A program made the translations under genes and the position numbers. The notes beneath the pieces are model-generated. The model had not been told where the DNA came from and did not search any database. It saw only the letters and a list, made by a program, of their open reading frames with translations. DNA of 11,997 nt from contig CALPVO020000042.1 in NCBI GenBank assembly GCA_943327025.2, positions 1 through 11,997 on the forward strand. Direction: 5' to 3'. Positions 1 through 6,611 of the stretch are shown piece after piece (the first letter of the stretch is position 1; the number at the start of each line of letters is the position of its first letter). The DNA comes from Janthinobacterium lividum (GTDB taxonomy: Bacteria > Pseudomonadota > Gammaproteobacteria > Steroidobacterales > Steroidobacteraceae).

Positions 1-1008
1 CGCCGGGAACAGCGGCATGGCCTGCCCGTGGAGCACCCGCGTTATCTCGTGGTGCCGAAGATAGGCATGTGGCTGGCACCTTTGCTGCTGGCGCTTGGCG
101 CGTGGCCGACGCTGCGCCGCTGGCGCCGCGAGGGCTGGCAGTTCCAGCTAATCGATGCGCACTACTACTACCCGGATGGTGTTGCGGCGGCCTTGCTTGC
201 GCGCTGGATGAACGTACCGCTGGCTATTACTGCGCGCGGTTCCGATGTGAATCTGATTGGGGAAATGTACTGGCCGCGCCGCATGATGCGCTGGGCGTCG
301 CGAGTGGCTGGTGCGAGTATCGGCGTTTCCCGGGCTTTGGTGGAGCGGCTGGTGGCAATGGGCGTAGCGCCCGACAGTACGCGGGTGCTGCGTAACGGTG
401 TCGATTTGCAGCGCTTCCACCCGGTGCCTCAGGCCGAGGCGCGTCAACGCGTGGGCGGGCCGCTGCACGGGCCGCGCTTGGTTTGCGTGGCGGCGTTGGT
501 GCCGGTGAAGTGCCATGCTTTGGTGCTGCGGGCCTTGTGCGAACTGCCGGATTGGCACTTGGACTTGGTAGGCGTAGGCCCGCTGGAAGGCAGCTTGCGT
601 CAGTTGGCGCAGCAGTTGGGTGTTGCGGCCCGCGTCCGTTTTGTTGGTCGCGTCGAGCAAGACGAATTGAAGTTTCATTTTTCGGCAGCGGACCTTTCCG
701 TGCTTGCCTCGAGCAACGAGGGTTGGCCCAATGTGCTGCTGGAGTCTCTGGCTTGTGGCACAGCCGTGGTGGCCAGTCGGGTGGGCGGTATTCCGGAAGT
801 GATTACCAGTCCCGCGGCCGGGAGCCTGTTTGAGTCTGGTTCCGTCGCCGAATTCGTGACGGCGGTGCAGGCGTTGGCGGCGAAGTTGGGCGATGCTGCA
901 CACCGGGCTGAAGCGCGGCACTATGCCTGCGGTTTCAGTTGGGATGCGACGTGCGAAGGGCAGCGCCGCCTGTTTGTCGAACTGGTGCAGGGAAAGACCG
1001 ATGCGTGA
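1..1008 (+). CDS. Exosortase A-associated GT4 glycosyltransferase (5' partial)
   Basis: Transfers a sugar from a nucleotide-sugar donor to the growing exopolysaccharide repeat unit on the cytoplasmic face of the inner membrane. The frame is open from the first base (RREQRHGLPV, then EHPRY), so the start lies upstream. A GTG at 28 is internal, because the motif HGLPVxHPRY normally sits well inside this family. Visible parts are the end of the N-terminal Rossmann domain (IDAHYYYPDG, ITARGSDVN), the RNGVDLQRF segment at the domain junction, and a C-terminal GT-B domain with the retaining-GT4 signature EGWPNVLLE (E-x7-E, window codons 240-248) followed by ACGTAVVASRVGGIPEV. Roughly the first 80 residues are missing, judging from family memory. 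The stop TGA at 1006 overlaps the ATG of the ligase gene, so the two are co-transcribed. Assignment to the exosortase A-linked subgroup rests on the N-terminal motif and the neighbours; donor and acceptor sugars are unknown. Confidence 0.88.
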   Translation, partial: RREQRHGLPVEHPRYLVVPKIGMWLAPLLLALGAWPTLRRWRREGWQFQLIDAHYYYPDGVAAALLARWMNVPLAITARGSDVNLIGEMYWPRRMMRWASRVAGASIGVSRALVERLVAMGVAPDSTRVLRNGVDLQRFHPVPQAEARQRVGGPLHGPRLVCVAALVPVKCHALVLRALCELPDWHLDLVGVGPLEGSLRQLAQQLGVAARVRFVGRVEQDELKFHFSAADLSVLASSNEGWPNVLLESLACGTAVVASRVGGIPEVITSPAAGSLFESGSVAEFVTAVQALAAKLGDAAHRAEARHYACGFSWDATCEGQRRLFVELVQGKTDA

Positions 1009-2302
1009 CTATGCCTTGTTTGTAGTGCTGGGTTTGGCGCTGCTCTTTGCGGTAGCCCGGCCGCTATGGGGATTGGGCATCTGGTCGTGGCTGGGCTATA
1101 TGTCGCCGCACCGTCTCGCCTACGGTTTCATTCGCGACCTGCCCGTGGTGCAGCCCGCCGTGGCGGTCACCTTCATTGCGCTCTTCTTCAATTGGAAAGA
1201 CCGCATGCGCTGGCGTTGGACGCCGGTCACTATCGCCTGGGCGTTGTTGGTGGCCTGGTATGTGGGCAATGCCTTGTTCGCCATGTACCCGGAGGCCAGC
1301 GTCTTCGAAGTGGACCGCACCATCAAGATTCAGTTGATGGTCCTCGCCACCTTCTTCATCGTCCGCGACCGTCGTGGCATCGAGTTCATGGTCTGGGTCA
1401 TCGCCATGAGCATCGGTTTTTATGGCTTCAAGGGCGGCGTGTTCACCTTGGCCACGGGCGGCAAGTACATGGTCTGGGGGCCGCCGGGCACGTTCCTGGA
1501 AGGCAACAATGAGGTGGCGCTCGCGCTGACTATCATTCTGCCGTTACTGTGGTATCTGTCGCGGCAGGTGGAAGGCAAATGGGTGAAGCGCGCCCTCATG
1601 GCCGGCTTTGTGCTTTGTCTGATCTCGGTCGTGGGTTCTTATTCCCGCGGTGCGTACCTCGCCATCGCCGCGGTACTCGCTGCCATCTGGTGGCGTTCCA
1701 ACCGCAAAGTTCTCGGTGGTCTGTTGGTCACGGTAGCCGCCATGGCGGCGTTCGGGTTCATGCCGGAAAAGTTCACGGTGCGCGTGGACAGTATCGCCAA
1801 CTACACAGAAGACGCCTCAGCCCAAGGGCGAATCAATGCCTGGGGCTTTGCCTGGAACCTGGCTTTGGACCAGCCGATCAACGGCGGTGGTTACGGCGTG
1901 TTCAACAGAGAGGCTTTCCAGCGTTATGCGCCGGACCCGGAAAAGTTGCACGACGCCCACAGCATCTACTTCGAGATTCTCGGCGAGCAGGGGTTTGTAG
2001 GCTTGGCGCTCTTTCTGGGTTTCGCGTTTCTGGCGTTCATGGAAACCCAGCGCATCCGCAAGGCGACGCGCGACGACCCTGAAAAAGCCTGGGCCTTCGA
2101 TTTGGCCACGGCCTTGCAAGCCAGTGCTATCGCCTATGGCGTGGGCGGCGCCTTCCTCGGGCTGGCCTACCTCGACTTGCCCTACCAGTTGGTGGCGCTC
2201 GTAGTGTTGACGGGACGGGTGGCCTTGCCGGATGCCAAGGAAGTGGAACTCTCGAAGCCGGCTCTGACCGCTGCCGAGCGACGTCGGTTGCGTGCCGCCT
2301 GA
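1001..2302 (+). CDS. Putative O-glycosylation/O-antigen ligase, exosortase A-associated
   Basis: A 433-residue polytopic inner-membrane protein of the O-antigen ligase/polymerase (Wzy/WaaL-like) superfamily, in the exosortase A-associated group thought to ligate or polymerise the exopolysaccharide or glycosylate a protein at the periplasmic face. ATG at 1001 is chosen because it gives the family N-terminus MRDYALFVVLG and overlaps the previous stop by 8 bp; an upstream in-frame ATG at 893 lies inside the glycosyltransferase. Recognisable family segments in order are MSPHRLAYGF, the KIQLM stretch, WGPPGTFLEGNNEVALAL, VGSYSRGAYLA, QGRINAWGFAWNLALDQP, and the conserved DAHSIYFEILGEQGFVGL around His320, all between multiple hydrophobic helices (about ten). 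Length is normal for the family. The reaction remains predicted; polymerase versus ligase cannot be separated by sequence. The C-terminus KPALTAAERRRLRAA is a charged cytoplasmic tail. Confidence 0.88.
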   Translation: MRDYALFVVLGLALLFAVARPLWGLGIWSWLGYMSPHRLAYGFIRDLPVVQPAVAVTFIALFFNWKDRMRWRWTPVTIAWALLVAWYVGNALFAMYPEASVFEVDRTIKIQLMVLATFFIVRDRRGIEFMVWVIAMSIGFYGFKGGVFTLATGGKYMVWGPPGTFLEGNNEVALALTIILPLLWYLSRQVEGKWVKRALMAGFVLCLISVVGSYSRGAYLAIAAVLAAIWWRSNRKVLGGLLVTVAAMAAFGFMPEKFTVRVDSIANYTEDASAQGRINAWGFAWNLALDQPINGGGYGVFNREAFQRYAPDPEKLHDAHSIYFEILGEQGFVGLALFLGFAFLAFMETQRIRKATRDDPEKAWAFDLATALQASAIAYGVGGAFLGLAYLDLPYQLVALVVLTGRVALPDAKEVELSKPALTAAERRRLRAA

Positions 2303-2322
2303 CATGCGTCCCGCCTGACATG
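2291..2322 (+). repeat. 16-bp tandem duplication at a stop/start junction
   Basis: Two adjacent copies: CGTGCCGCCTGACATG (2291-2306) and CGTCCCGCCTGACATG (2307-2322), differing at one base. Each copy contains TGA-C-ATG. The first supplies the stop of the ligase gene (2300-2302), the second the start of the deacetylase gene (2320). Confidence 0.95.
2304..2318 (+). other. Four-codon mini-ORF (MRPA-stop), relic start codon
   Basis: ATG at 2304 lies one base after the ligase stop and opens a four-codon reading frame ending in TGA at 2316-2318, one base before the deacetylase ATG at 2320. It is best read as the former start codon, put out of frame when the 16-bp unit was duplicated. Ribosomes finishing the ligase could pass through it by stop-restart twice before reaching the deacetylase. 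No peptide function is proposed. Confidence 0.5.
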
Positions 2323-3252
2323 CTTCCCTTGCGGCCTTTCCTGCGTTGCCTGCCTGCCAATCGCCTGTTGGTGGTGGCTTGCCACCGCGTAACGCCGGCG
2401 TTCGACCCCTACGACCCGCAAACGCCGGATGCAGCGCGCTTCGCGCGGCAGCTCGATGCACTGCGTGGCTTCGACGTCGTTCCGCTGACGGCGGGCTTGG
2501 CTGCCTTGCAGAAGGGAAAGCTGCGGCGCACTTCCGTGGCTATCACCTTTGATGACGGTTACCGCGAACAATTGGCAGTGGCGGCGCCTTTGCTCGCGGC
2601 GCGTGGCTACCCGGCCACCGTGTTCGTTTCTTCTGGTTTCGTGGGCGGGCCCAACATGTGGCACGACCGCTTGCTGTGGGCTTTGCGTGAAGGCGTGGCC
2701 GGCGCGCGACTCGACGCCGTTGGGTTGCCCGAGGCGGTCCCGGTGGCGCTGCAGGCGCGACGACAGTTGGCCGAGCGCTGCACTGCCGCGGTGAAGTCCT
2801 TGCCCTTGCTTGCGCGAGAGCAGGCCGTCGCGTTGGTGGAGGCGGCATGCGCGGCGCCACCGGCGCCACGCCTGATGCTCGATGCCACGGAGCTGCGCGA
2901 ACTGGCGCGACGTCCGGGAATAGAGATAGGCGCGCATACCCGACACCACCCCATTCTCGCCGCCTGTGCGTTGGAGGAGGCGCGCGCCGAAGTCGCTGGC
3001 AGCCGCGCTGATCTTGAACAGTTACTCGGCGTGCCGGTCGGGTTGTTCGCCTACCCGAACGGGCATGAAGGGCGAGACTTCAGCGAGCGCGATGTGGGTC
3101 TGGTACGTGAGGCAGGCTTCAGCCACGCCTTTACTTCCGACTGGGGGGCGGTCACGCCGGCCAGCGATGCACTGAAGCTGCCCCGGGTCAGTCTTTATCG
3201 TCAGAGCGCCTTGGGCAATGCTCTCTTGCTCGCGCGGGAAGCATGGCGGTGA
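2320..3252 (+). CDS. NodB-type polysaccharide deacetylase
   Basis: A 310-residue carbohydrate esterase 4 (NodB homology) enzyme predicted to remove N- or O-acetyl groups from the exopolysaccharide or its precursor, metal dependent. Visible motifs are motif 1 TFDDGY (Asp78 as likely catalytic base, Asp79 as metal ligand), the metal-binding H-T-R-H-H (His206 and His210) in EIGAHTRHHPIL, and FAYPNG further on. The opening LLVVACHRVTP resembles the start of related exopolysaccharide-locus deacetylases. I see no signal peptide or clear transmembrane segment, so a cytoplasmic or peripherally attached enzyme is likely. It differs from the DUF3473-containing deacetylase usual in exosortase A loci. 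There is no convincing Shine-Dalgarno before ATG 2320, so translation probably depends on coupling to the ligase gene. An insertion of about 100 residues between motifs 1 and 2 (roughly 110-200) is alpha-helical in character and may shape the substrate site. Substrate is unknown. Confidence 0.85.
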   Translation: MLPLRPFLRCLPANRLLVVACHRVTPAFDPYDPQTPDAARFARQLDALRGFDVVPLTAGLAALQKGKLRRTSVAITFDDGYREQLAVAAPLLAARGYPATVFVSSGFVGGPNMWHDRLLWALREGVAGARLDAVGLPEAVPVALQARRQLAERCTAAVKSLPLLAREQAVALVEAACAAPPAPRLMLDATELRELARRPGIEIGAHTRHHPILAACALEEARAEVAGSRADLEQLLGVPVGLFAYPNGHEGRDFSERDVGLVREAGFSHAFTSDWGAVTPASDALKLPRVSLYRQSALGNALLLAREAWR

Positions 3253-3518
3253 TGACAATCACCCTCGAGCCCAAACTGTTGATGCTGTTGCGGGAGGTCC
3301 TAGGCCTACCTGCAGCGTTTCCCTTGGAACGGCAGACGCTGTTGTTGGGCGCCATTTCTGCGCTCGATTCCGTGGCGGTGGTGAACTTGCTGGAGGAATG
3401 CGAGACCACCTTCGGGTTCATCGTAGCCGACGAAGAGTTGTCCGCTGAAGTGTTCACGAGCGTGGGCACCTTGCTGGACTGGGTGGCTGCCCGCGCCACA
3501 GTGTCGCTCCCGCAGTGA
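3252..3518 (+). CDS. Acyl carrier protein, exosortase A locus type
   Basis: A small (88-residue) acyl carrier protein that would carry an acyl or aminoacyl group on 4'-phosphopantetheine for modification of the polysaccharide. The attachment motif is LDSVAVV with the modified serine at residue 40; the helix II segment after it (LLEECETTFGF) and the C-terminal DWVAAR helix fit the fold. Two in-frame ATGs exist, 3243 and 3252. I prefer 3252 because GGGAAG (3236-3241) is 10 bases upstream of it but only one base from 3243, and because it forms a TGATG overlap with the deacetylase stop. With the earlier start the protein is 91 residues. Such carrier proteins are regular members of exosortase A loci, next to the two hydrolases, which holds here. 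The partner acyl-CoA ligase is not in this window. Substrate is unknown. Confidence 0.82.
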   Translation: MTITLEPKLLMLLREVLGLPAAFPLERQTLLLGAISALDSVAVVNLLEECETTFGFIVADEELSAEVFTSVGTLLDWVAARATVSLPQ

Positions 3519-5269
3519 CGATGGCACCCACCATGGACCAGACCCGCGCTGCCGTCCTAACCACGCGTGGCTGGATTGCTGGCACTGCCGGTAGGCGTTG
3601 GCGAACGACTTGGCAGCCGGCATTGTTGCCGCCTGCTTCAGACGCGCAGGGCCAAGAATCTTCAGCGGTCCGGGGCACGGTGTTGTTCCTGCCTCCGCTT
3701 GGCGATGAACTGAACCATACGCGCCCGCTGATGGCCGCTGCGGCGCGGGCTTTGGCGGCTACCGGTTGGACTGTCCATTGCACAGACCCTGCTGGCACGG
3801 GCGATAGTGACGGCGATTTCGCCGACGCCAGCTTGGCGAACTGGGCTGAAGATTTTGCTGCAGACGCAGCGGAAGCCGCTACGCGAGGGCCTTGGACCTT
3901 GTGGGTGGCGCGGCAAGGAGCACTGCTATTGCCCGCGCTTTGGCAGGCTTTACAACGGCGTGGTGTGCCACTGCCGTTAGGCTTGGCTAGTTGGAACCCG
4001 GTAATGCAGGGCAGTGCCGTGCTCACGCAGTGGTTGCGTTTGGCGGCTCTCGGCACCCACGCGGCGGTGGCCGGCCTAGGGGTCGACGCCTTGCGGCAGC
4101 AGCTCGCTGCCGGTGCCACCGTGGAATGTGGCGGCTACCGCCTCACTCCTGCGTTGGCGAATGAACTCGAGGCGGTGCCGCAGTTGCCGTGCCCAGTAGT
4201 GGCCCGCGAATGGGATGCGGTAGCCAGTGGCGCGCGGCGCTTCTGGTTGCCTGCCGAGACGGACACGGATACCACCTTGGTGCCGCCGCTCGTGGAGTGG
4301 CTGAATTCTTTGGTGCCGAAAAGCGATAGCGCGCAGCGGCAGTGTGCCAACACTTACGGGCTCATGAACGATAGCGAAGGCGCTGGCAAATACCCTAACG
4401 CTGGCGAGGCGGCAGCTACACCGCCTTGGCTGCTCGAATTGCCCGTCGGCGCCAATGCTCGTTGCGGCGTGCTCTTCGTCGTCGGCGGGCCCCAGTATCG
4501 GGTGGGTGCCCATCGGCAGTTCGTTCGCTGGTCGCGTCGCTTCAATGCAGCCGGCTACGCCACCTGCCGCTTCGACCGCGCTGGCACGGGCGATGCTCCT
4601 GGTCGCCGCGCCGCGTTGGTAGATTGCGGCGCGGAGCTTCGGGCCACGTTGGAGTCTGCGGTAGCGACCACCGGCGTCAGTCGTTGGGTGGTGTTTGGCT
4701 TGTGCGACGGCGCCACCTTGGCGCTGTTGCACTTGGTTAACCACCCTGCAGTGGCAGGCTTGGTGGCGTTGAATCCTTGGGCACCGGTGGCGGCGTCGGC
4801 GCAGTCGCAGGCGCTGGTGCGTGAATACTATGGACGGCAGTGGTTCAGTAGCGTCTTCTGGGGCCGCTTGCTGCGGGGCGACGTGAACGTAGTGGCCGCC
4901 TTGCGTGAGTGGTGGCAACACCGAAAGGTAGCGCGCGGCACCAGCGAGCGTTCCAACGTTGATTTGTCTACCCGCGAGTGGGGCGCGGCCATGCCGGGGC
5001 TCGACACCGCCGAGGGCGCGTTGTCCAAGGCAGTGCTGACGAACGCCATGGCTTGTGCGGTGCCAGTGTTGTGGGGGCTTAGCGGCAACGACCGTACGGC
5101 GGCGGAGTTCCGCGCCATGGTGGCGGGCAGTGAACCGTGGCAAGCAGTGCTCGGCCGTGCCGAGGCGACGCGGCTGGAATTGCCGGAGGCAGACCACACG
5201 CTGTCGAAGGCCAGTGACCACGAGCAGTTCGGCGAAGCCGTGCTCGCGTGGCTTACTCGCGTGCTTTGA
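3515..5269 (+). CDS. Fused exosortase A-associated hydrolase 2 + hydrolase 1
   Basis: A 584-residue protein made of two alpha/beta hydrolase-like halves that are normally separate genes in exosortase A loci. Residues about 50-265 match hydrolase 2: VLFLPPLGDELNHTR, DPAGTGDSDGDF, and LRQQLAAGATVECGGYRLTP. Residues about 310-584 match hydrolase 1: VLFVVGGPQYRVGAHRQF, FDRAGTGDAPG, the elbow GLCDG with Cys397, then Asp526 (GNDRTAAEF) and His561 (EADHTLS), a likely Cys-Asp-His triad. The N half has VARQG where a Ser nucleophile elbow would be, so it may be non-catalytic; as I recall the hydrolase 2 family, this is usual. A 40-residue low-conservation linker joins them and contains an in-frame ATG at 4364 (residue 284). 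Start: GTG 3515 overlaps the ACP stop by 4 bp; ATG 3521 is equally possible. Probably cytoplasmic; likely acts on acyl or aminoacyl groups carried by the ACP, which is inference. It ends the operon, overlapping glrR tail to tail. Confidence 0.85.
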   Translation: MTMAPTMDQTRAAVLTTRGWIAGTAGRRWRTTWQPALLPPASDAQGQESSAVRGTVLFLPPLGDELNHTRPLMAAAARALAATGWTVHCTDPAGTGDSDGDFADASLANWAEDFAADAAEAATRGPWTLWVARQGALLLPALWQALQRRGVPLPLGLASWNPVMQGSAVLTQWLRLAALGTHAAVAGLGVDALRQQLAAGATVECGGYRLTPALANELEAVPQLPCPVVAREWDAVASGARRFWLPAETDTDTTLVPPLVEWLNSLVPKSDSAQRQCANTYGLMNDSEGAGKYPNAGEAAATPPWLLELPVGANARCGVLFVVGGPQYRVGAHRQFVRWSRRFNAAGYATCRFDRAGTGDAPGRRAALVDCGAELRATLESAVATTGVSRWVVFGLCDGATLALLHLVNHPAVAGLVALNPWAPVAASAQSQALVREYYGRQWFSSVFWGRLLRGDVNVVAALREWWQHRKVARGTSERSNVDLSTREWGAAMPGLDTAEGALSKAVLTNAMACAVPVLWGLSGNDRTAAEFRAMVAGSEPWQAVLGRAEATRLELPEADHTLSKASDHEQFGEAVLAWLTRVL

Positions 5270-6611
5270 ATTCCGCTGGCACGAGTTGGTGCCGGTCTAG
5301 CAGCTTGTAGAAGTCGGTGCGGTTGCGTCGCGCCAAGCGTGCTGCCTGGCTCACATTGCCGCCCGTAATCTGGAGAATTTGCACCAGATAGTTGCGCGTG
5401 AATTCGTCGCGGGCTTCGTCGAAGCTGGCCAAGCGCCCGGCAACGCCGCCGAGTGCCGCTTCCACTAACTCGGCCGGAATCACCTGAGTTTGTGCCATGG
5501 CGACGTTCTGCCGCACGATGGCTTGCAACTGGCGAACGTTCCCGGGCCATTCCGCCGTGGCCAGCAGTTCTACGGCCTCCGGCGCATACAGTCGGCGCAC
5601 GCCCGTCTCGATAGCGACTTGCTCGAGGAAATGCGCCACCAGCAGGGGAATGTCTTCGCGACGGCGGGCGAGGGCAGGTACATCGATGTGTACCACGTTC
5701 AGCTTGTAGTACAGGTCTTCCCGGAACCGTCCGTGAGCCACCAACTGCGCAAGATCGCGATGCGTGCCGCTGATGACTCGCACGTTGACGGTGACTGGTT
5801 TGGCAGCGCCCAGTGCCATCACCTGATTTTCCTGCAGCACGCGTAGCAGACGAACCTGAGTGGTGCCCGGCAGTTCGCTGACATCGTCCAGATACAAGGT
5901 GCCACCCTCCGCTGCCCGGAAGAGGCCGGGGTGGTCGCGCAGGGCGCCCGGGAAGGCGCCTTTCAGGTGGCCGAAGAGTTCCGACTCGAGCACTTCGGTG
6001 GGAACCGAGGTGCAACTGAACGAGACATAGGGGGCCGCTTCGCGGTTGCTGGCGCGATGGATGGCACGCGCCACTTGTTCTTTGCCCGAACCGGGCTCGC
6101 CGGTGAGCAGGACGCGCGCATCGGTACCGGCGGCGAGGTGCGCCTGTGCCAGTTTCTGTTCCATGAGCGGGCTGCGCGTGACAATGCCACGCCGCCAGTC
6201 TTCATCGATGATGGCTTGGCCTGAAATCTTCAGCGCCTTCTGCACCTGGTCCAGCAGTTCCTGCTTTTCCACGGGCTTGGTCAGGAAGCTGAAGGCGCCA
6301 CTCTGCGTGGCACGAACAGCATCGGGAATGGTGCCGTGGGCGGTGAGCAGGATGACCTTGAGACCCGGATAGCGCGACTGCAGTTCGCGCAGCAACGTGA
6401 CGCCGTCCATGGGCTCCATGCGCAGGTCTGTGATGACGAGGTCGGGCCGGAAGCGCGCGGCGCTTTCCAGTGCGGCCGGGCCGCTGGCCACGGGTTCCAC
6501 CTCGTAGTTTTCGGCGCGCAGACGGATAGTCAGGAGGCGCAGCAAGCCTGGGTCGTCATCGACGACCATGACCTTGGCTTTGCGTTTTTGGGCTTCCCGC
6601 CGGCTGGCCAT
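5253..6611 (-). CDS. glrR: GlrR-like sigma-54-type response regulator with altered GAFTGA loop
   Basis: A 452-residue NtrC-class regulator: receiver domain (about 12-128; acidic DDD 18-20, phosphoacceptor Asp62, Thr90, Lys112), AAA+ domain (about 145-375; Walker A GEPGSGKE 171-178, arginine pair at 295/297, WPGNVRQL 355-362) and a C-terminal HTH (about 400-445, GNVSQAARLARRNRTDFYKLL). The last segment and the order kinase-lipoprotein-regulator identify the GlrR/QseF group, which in E. coli activates the sRNA gene glmY with sigma-54. Two key positions deviate: the sigma-54-contact loop reads GAFPGA (Pro221, CCG, for Thr) and Walker B reads LDDV (Asp243 for Glu). Start ATG 6611 overlaps the preceding stop (TGATG), with no strong Shine-Dalgarno, so translation is probably coupled. 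It may have lost sigma-54 activation yet kept phosphorylation-controlled DNA binding; this is inference. Gene stop TAA lies inside the end of the convergent hydrolase gene. Confidence 0.9.
   Translation of the reverse strand: MASRREAQKRKAKVMVVDDDPGLLRLLTIRLRAENYEVEPVASGPAALESAARFRPDLVITDLRMEPMDGVTLLRELQSRYPGLKVILLTAHGTIPDAVRATQSGAFSFLTKPVEKQELLDQVQKALKISGQAIIDEDWRRGIVTRSPLMEQKLAQAHLAAGTDARVLLTGEPGSGKEQVARAIHRASNREAAPYVSFSCTSVPTEVLESELFGHLKGAFPGALRDHPGLFRAAEGGTLYLDDVSELPGTTQVRLLRVLQENQVMALGAAKPVTVNVRVISGTHRDLAQLVAHGRFREDLYYKLNVVHIDVPALARRREDIPLLVAHFLEQVAIETGVRRLYAPEAVELLATAEWPGNVRQLQAIVRQNVAMAQTQVIPAELVEAALGGVAGRLASFDEARDEFTRNYLVQILQITGGNVSQAARLARRNRTDFYKLLDRHQLVPAEFKARE

Noticed and set aside
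148..921. Minus-strand frame of 257 residues opposite the glycosyltransferase
   Set aside because: His/Arg/Gln-rich shadow; the plus-strand frame carries clear GT4 motifs.
893..1000. N-terminal extension of the ligase from ATG 893
   Set aside because: The extra 36 residues overlap the glycosyltransferase end and are unlike the family N-terminus, which starts at MRDYALF.
4577..4593. TGGCACGGGCGATGCT, near-match to a sigma-54 -24/-12 promoter
   Set aside because: It lies within the coding motif AGTGDAP of the hydrolase with no gene start downstream, and a similar coding motif at 3793 lacks the -12 GC; chance from codon use.
4076..5221. Long minus-strand frame (381 residues) opposite the fused hydrolase
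   Set aside because: Rich in His, Arg and Gln with no domain motifs; a GC-rich codon-position shadow of the hydrolase gene.
4828..6015. Minus-strand frame of 395 residues spanning the hydrolase/regulator boundary
   Set aside because: Arg/Ser/Pro-rich low-complexity translation, overlaps two well-supported genes in other frames.
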